Assembly (NCBI GenBank): GCA_036939355.1
Contig: JALLAP010000536.1
Span: forward strand, 1 to 12,122
Direction of reading: 5' to 3'
Length of the DNA stretch: 12,122 bases
Source: Thalassiosira profunda
Taxonomy: Eukaryota; Bacillariophyta; Thalassiosirophyceae; Thalassiosirales; Thalassiosiraceae
Shown here: positions 8,056 to 12,122 of the stretch, piece after piece
Position numbering within the stretch: the first letter of the stretch is position 1
Layout: the number at the start of each line of letters is the position of its first letter
Program-made: the position numbers and the translations under genes
The notes under the pieces: generated by a model
Databases searched by the model: none
Told to the model about the DNA's origin: nothing
What the model saw: only the letters and a program-made list of their open reading frames with translations

Positions 8056-11000
8056 CTAAATATATCCCGTCTTCGCGCTGGGATTGGGCGAGTAGCTGAT
8101 GTCGAAGACCGTCCCCGCGTTCCGGGGAGACGTCCTCGGCTTGCGACTGCTGTTGCCTGCGGGAGAGGTCAAATCGACGACCCCTCCGGCGGCCGATGCA
8201 ACGGCCGTGGGCGACCTCTTCCGCGGGGACACCCTCGAACCTGGCACCCGGGGCGGAGACTTCTTCTTGTCCCAAACTCCCATCGCCTTCTCCTTGTACA
8301 TCTTCGCCATGTCCTTCGGGTCCATGGCGTCCTTTCCGAAGGCATACGCCACGTTCATCGCCGGGGGGCACTTGGGCTTGCTCTTCTCCGGCGAGTATCC
8401 GAATTCGATCTTTGCTACCTCCTCGCACTGCTTCGAGCAGTGAATGTATTGATACAGTGCGTTTCCGTGGAAGTTGAGCTTCTCGAAACGCGGAGGGCAG
8501 ATGCCAAGGTAGCGGTACGGCTCTCCCTTCATGCAGTCGGGGCAGTAGGCGTTGATGCAGGACTCGCAGCGGTAGAGCAGACCTCCAGCAGCTCCGGACG
8601 ACTTGTTGCACGAGACGCAGCGATGATGCGAACAGGACGCAAAGTCCTTCGCTGTGAGCCCGCAGCAGCTCGAATGGAGGCTGACGGGGCACGAGGGGCA
8701 CTCGATGAGCATGCCTCCGTCGCCGCACATCTGGCAGAAGTCCTGATTGACCCACTCTTTCTCCTTCTTCTTCTTTTGGGGAGCAGACTTCCACTTTTTC
8801 GTTTCCCTGCCCCAAGCGGACGGCTCGCCTTCCAGAAGACCGTAGTTGTTCATCGCAAGCACGGGGACGTGCGAGGCTCCATAGCCAGACCCATTTCCCT
8901 CGATCTGCAGCAGGCGGCTCTTCCGGTTGCGTTTGCCCTTGCCCAGCTCCTCTGGGGCCACCCCCGTCTGCGCCTCCTTCCAGTGATCTTTGAGGTTATC
9001 CAGAAACTTGGGACCCTTTGGGCCCTTCATCTTGGCCTCCTTCTCCTCGCGCAGCTTGCGGAAGTCGACACCGCAAAAGTTGCGCGTGTCCGTCAACTCT
9101 TTGTTCGTTTCAAAATCGCTGGCCGTCTTTGCAACGCCACCTTGGAGAATGCCGCCATCTCCATCTTCCTCGCTGCGGGTGCGATCGGTCACCTTCCCCA
9201 TGTCCTTGTCGCTGGGTAAGTCGTTCGCGGACGAGAACACGGCGTTCGAGCCAAATTTCAAGGTCGCCAGCAGGTCTGCCGTCGAGAGTCCTCCTCCCTC
9301 CTCGTCGATGTTCTTGTTGGTAGCACCGCGATTGACCATTTGGTCGAGGTAGAGCTTCTTCTCGGCACGCTCCACCATGCGCTCCTCAATGGTCCCGCCG
9401 CAAAGGAGGCGATAGACGTGCACCGTCTTCTTCTGGCCAATGCGGTGCACTCGCGCCATTGCCTGCAAGTCCGGTTGGGGGTTCCAATCCGAGTCGTAGA
9501 GGATGCACGTATCGGCCGTCTGCAGGTTCAGCCCCAGCCCGCCGCTCCGAGTGCTCATCAGGAAGATGAACGTGTCCGAGTTCGGGGCGTTGAACTGGTT
9601 GATGATGTGGTTGCGCTGAGCCCTCGGCGTGCCCCCGTCGAACCGGCAGTACTTCCAGCCCCGTAGGATGAAGTAGTCCTCGATGATGTTTAGCATCGAC
9701 ACGAACTGGGAGAAGATGCATGTGCGGTGCCCGTTCTTGAAGAGGGAGCGGAGCAGCTTGTCCAGCACAGCCAGCTTCCCCGACGTCGCGACGAGCTCCT
9801 CGCAGCTGGTGTCCTTGATCGATGCCTCAGCGAAGTCGAACAAATAGGGATGGAGGCACACCTTGCGCAGCTGGATGATGAGGTTGCGGAGCATGGTTCC
9901 CTTGCCTCGCATCGCGTCCTCGTCGTCCTCCCCGGCATCGGTGAGCTTGACGAGACCCTCGATCTCGTTCATGAGGAAGCCCTTGTACCAGAACACCTGG
10001 GACGACGAGAGAGGACAGAGGATCTTCGTCTCGATCTTCCGGGGCATCAGCTTTTCCACCTCGTCCTTCAGCCGCCGGATCATGAAGAGCTTCAGCAACT
10101 TGTTCGCCTTCAGCAGCATGTCCGGATCGATGCGGTTGTGCGTGATGTCGAACGCGTCCTCGAACGGCGCGGCCGTGGTGAAGTACTGCGGATACAGATA
10201 GTTCAGGATGGCGTACAACTCCACGAGATTGTTTTGCAGCGGCGTCCCCGTCAGAATCACCCGGCACCCGGCGTGGATCTTACGCACGGCCGCGCCGATT
10301 TGCGAGGTCAGGCTCTTGATCACGTGACCTTCGTCCAGGACACACAAGTTGAAGTACGTCCGGTTGATGAGACCTGTGACGGCGGGGTTCTTTGCCATCT
10401 CGTACGTCGTCACCACGATGTCGTAGTCCAAGATCTGCTGCAGCATGGAGTTCTTCTGCACTTCCCGCTCGGCCGGATCGCTCGAGTGGAACCTGAAGCA
10501 CTTCAGCGACGGCGCGTGCTTCTCCACCTCATTGCACCACGAGTACAACACGCTCAAAGGGCAGATCACGAGCGACGGCCCGCTGAACCCCTCCATGTTC
10601 TCCTTGAGGTGGCAAATGAGCGCAATCGTCTGGAGCGTCTTCCCGAGCCCCATTTCGTCTCCGAGAATGAACGGCATGCCCTTGCCGTGCATCTTCGCCA
10701 TCCAATCGAGCCCGATCATCTGGTAATCCCGCAACGTGGTGACCACGCTGTCGGGCTGGCTCCCCAGCACCACCTCCTCTTTCTCGGGGGACACCTTCCC
10801 CTTGCCCTTTTGCAGCCGGGCCTTGACCTTGTCGTCGACGAACGGCGCCAGGGCCTCGGAATGGCGCGCCATGAACTCGAAGCGCTTGGCCTCGTCCTCC
10901 CCGAACACGCGCTGCTTGATGCGGGCGTTGTGCTTGTTCCGTGCCGTGACATACGCGGGCTGCTTCCGGGGGCTCTTGGGTTTGGTGCTCTTTGGCTGGG

Positions 11001-11573
11001 AAGGCTTGGCCTTCTTCGGCTTGGGCGCATCCCCCGTGTACGCCCCGTGGATGTACTCCCGCTGTGAGTTAAACAACGCGAGAAGTGAGTGCAATGCATC
11101 GAAACAAAAGAAGTGCACAAGATGTGCACACATCTTACCTCCGTCACGGTGTAGTTGTTGATCGTTTTGACGACGTGGCCGTCGATGACCATGGTGGTGG
11201 CCGTGCGCTTCCGGCCGGTGCGGCGGGGGGAGGCGGCGGCCGCATTGGATTTCGCGGGTTTGGATGCACCGGCTGGTTTGGCAGCGGGCTTCGTGGCGAG
11301 GTACTCGACCTCGTCGTCGTCCTCCTTCTTCTCCTCCCCGATCCCCGACGAGAGGGAGGCGGAAGAGGCATTCTTCCCCGCCGTGGAGAGGGAGGCCTCG
11401 GTGGTGAAGTCGGGGGAGAGGCTGACGCGGCTCGCCACCGTTTTCACGCCTGCACCGTTCGAAGTGACGGCCGGAGCCGCCGCCGCTGCGGCGGCATCAA
11501 TCGGCTTGAAGGAATTGGGGGGCGCACCCACGGCCACGCCAGGATTGGTGGGGTCCTCGGCGGCGGACGCCAT
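8056..11573 (-). CDS. ISWI-type SNF2 chromatin-remodelling ATPase with C-terminal PHD finger
   Basis: Join (minus strand) 11573-11139 and 11061-8056; 1,146 residues. ATG 11573 has a perfect context (caccATGG). It should slide or space nucleosomes in the nucleus using ATP. Residues 1-145 are Ala/Ser-rich and low-complexity with an acidic patch and a basic RRTGRKR stretch. KRFEFMARHSEAL at about 204-217 resembles the ISWI AutoN segment. The N-lobe has the P-loop GDEMGLGKT (K286), DEGH (388-391) and LTGTPLQNN. The C-lobe, about 575-705, has STRSGGLGLNLQTAD and ARVHRIGQ (R682, R685). ISWI-like AEKKLYLDQMVNRG follows. A clear HAND-SANT-SLIDE module is not visible. Instead, residues 921-963 and beyond carry a C4-H-C3 PHD pattern (C921, C924, C933, C936, H941, C944, C960, C963) and a Cys-rich extension. 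A CHD or SMARCA4 assignment fits less well because there is no chromodomain or bromodomain. Confidence 0.9.
11062..11138 (-). other. Intron in the SNF2 gene (77 nt)
   Basis: On the minus strand the donor is GAG|GTAAGATG at 11138 and the acceptor TCACAG|CGG ends at 11062. It is phase 0, after codon 145 (TVTE), and resumes as REYIHGAYTG. Splicing joins the Ala-rich N-terminus to the ATPase exon. Without it, exon 1 runs into an unrelated frame and the long exon lacks a sensible start. Confidence 0.85.
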
Positions 11574-11824
11574 GGTGGAGGGGTGGATGGTGCACGTGCT
11601 ACGAAGGGCCGCGGAAAGTGAGCCGAAAATTGCGTGGCCGGATCTTGTTGGTGGTACTTTTCACTAAATTCCGCGCGTAAGTTTTGTAGGTACGGCTTGC
11701 CGTATGGTACTGTAGGACTCGCACTGTTTGTCATTGCTCTCCATCCTGCCTCACTTTCTCTTGCGACTTGCGTGCGACTTGCTCGCCGCGCCCCTCACCA
11801 CCTCGTGGACCACTTACTTGAACC
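11574..11824. promoter_or_regulatory. Divergent intergenic region, probable bidirectional promoter
   Basis: 251 bp between the starts of the leftward SNF2 gene and the rightward gene at 11825. Both promoters and 5' UTRs must fit here. The centre (about 11620-11740) is less GC-rich than the flanks. I see no unambiguous TATA box or initiator, so the call rests on position alone. Confidence 0.35.
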
Positions 11825-12122
11825 ATGAGCCAACCCCCTCGCCGCTCGAGGCGCCTCGCCACCATCCTGCCCGCGTCCGATTGGATCGGCATGGGCTTTG
11901 CTCCCGACACCGCGCAAAGGATGGAGGCGGTGCAGCGCGACATTCAGGAACAGTGCGAGGGAGCTAAAAATACAATCGAATTCGGCTGGAACGGGCGGCG
12001 TGCCCCGCACCATAATCTGCTAATCCCCCATTGGAAAAAGCTCGCGAAAGCGCTGACGAGCCGCGCAACCTCATTGGACACGTTCAAGGCTGTGGGTGTC
12101 TCGCTGCCTCTCCCAGTGCTGG
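11825..12122 (+). CDS. Hypothetical protein, 5' part (99 codons), cut by window edge
   Basis: ATG 11825 (aaccATGA, fair context) opens a frame with no stop to the window end. It begins MSQPPRRSRRLATILP, a basic start, and continues with a mixed soluble sequence containing HWKKLAKALTSR and, at the edge, VSLPLPVL. No signal peptide or membrane segment is apparent. The HWKKLAKAL stretch followed by a Leu-rich phrase reminds me of N-terminal regions of diatom leucine-rich-repeat-like proteins, but this is a weak impression and no repeat is visible yet. The product is not recognised. Confidence 0.5.
   Translation, partial: MSQPPRRSRRLATILPASDWIGMGFAPDTAQRMEAVQRDIQEQCEGAKNTIEFGWNGRRAPHHNLLIPHWKKLAKALTSRATSLDTFKAVGVSLPLPVL

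Noticed and set aside
9727..11067. 446-codon plus-strand open frame and others opposite the SNF2 gene (such as 8050-9219)
   Set aside because: These are mirror frames of a GC-rich coding exon: low-complexity Arg/His/Leu-rich sequence with no domains. The minus strand encodes a clear SNF2 ATPase.

Overview
The window looks like nuclear DNA of a marine diatom, most likely a Thalassiosira-type centric. The evidence is short GT-AG introns of about 75-80 nt, good Kozak contexts, tightly packed genes on both strands, and a signal peptide ending in the Ala-Phe-Ala-Pro motif typical of diatom plastid presequences. The species is an inference; everything else is read from the sequence.

Layout. Positions 1-48 carry the first 16 codons of a leftward gene that runs off the window. 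Positions 208-6921 are one 6,714-bp Mutator-like DNA transposon (MULE), bracketed by a perfect 9-bp target-site duplication CTCACGGTG (199-207 and 6922-6930). Inward from each end come: (i) terminal inverted repeats of about 90 bp packed with the 8-mer GTGTTTAC/GTAAACAC; (ii) long subterminal inverted repeats built of 185-bp units, whose outer 213 bp are identical in the two arms; (iii) on the right only, a second tandem array of about 190-bp units. In the middle is one intact two-exon gene of 1,454 codons. It encodes a WRKY/GCM1-like zinc finger, a DDE transposase core, a USP-like (peptidase C19-like) cysteine-protease domain, a small Cys/His cluster, a Tudor-like domain that the intron cuts in half, and an acidic then basic tail. 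The intact frame and identical arms suggest recent activity.

To the right, 7086-7774 holds a plastid presequence followed, in a different frame, by the C-terminal half of a class I SAM methyltransferase. It is either frameshifted or contains a very short intron. The MULE lies about 155 bp upstream of its ATG. Converging on it is a two-exon minus-strand gene (11573 to 8056) for an ISWI-type SNF2 chromatin-remodelling ATPase of 1,146 residues with a C-terminal PHD finger. A divergent intergenic region of about 250 bp (11574-11824) separates this from a rightward gene of unknown function starting at 11825 and cut by the window edge.

The main point of interest is the transposon: a Mutator-like transposase joined to a ubiquitin-protease-like domain and a chromatin-reader-like domain, with an elaborate terminal architecture.
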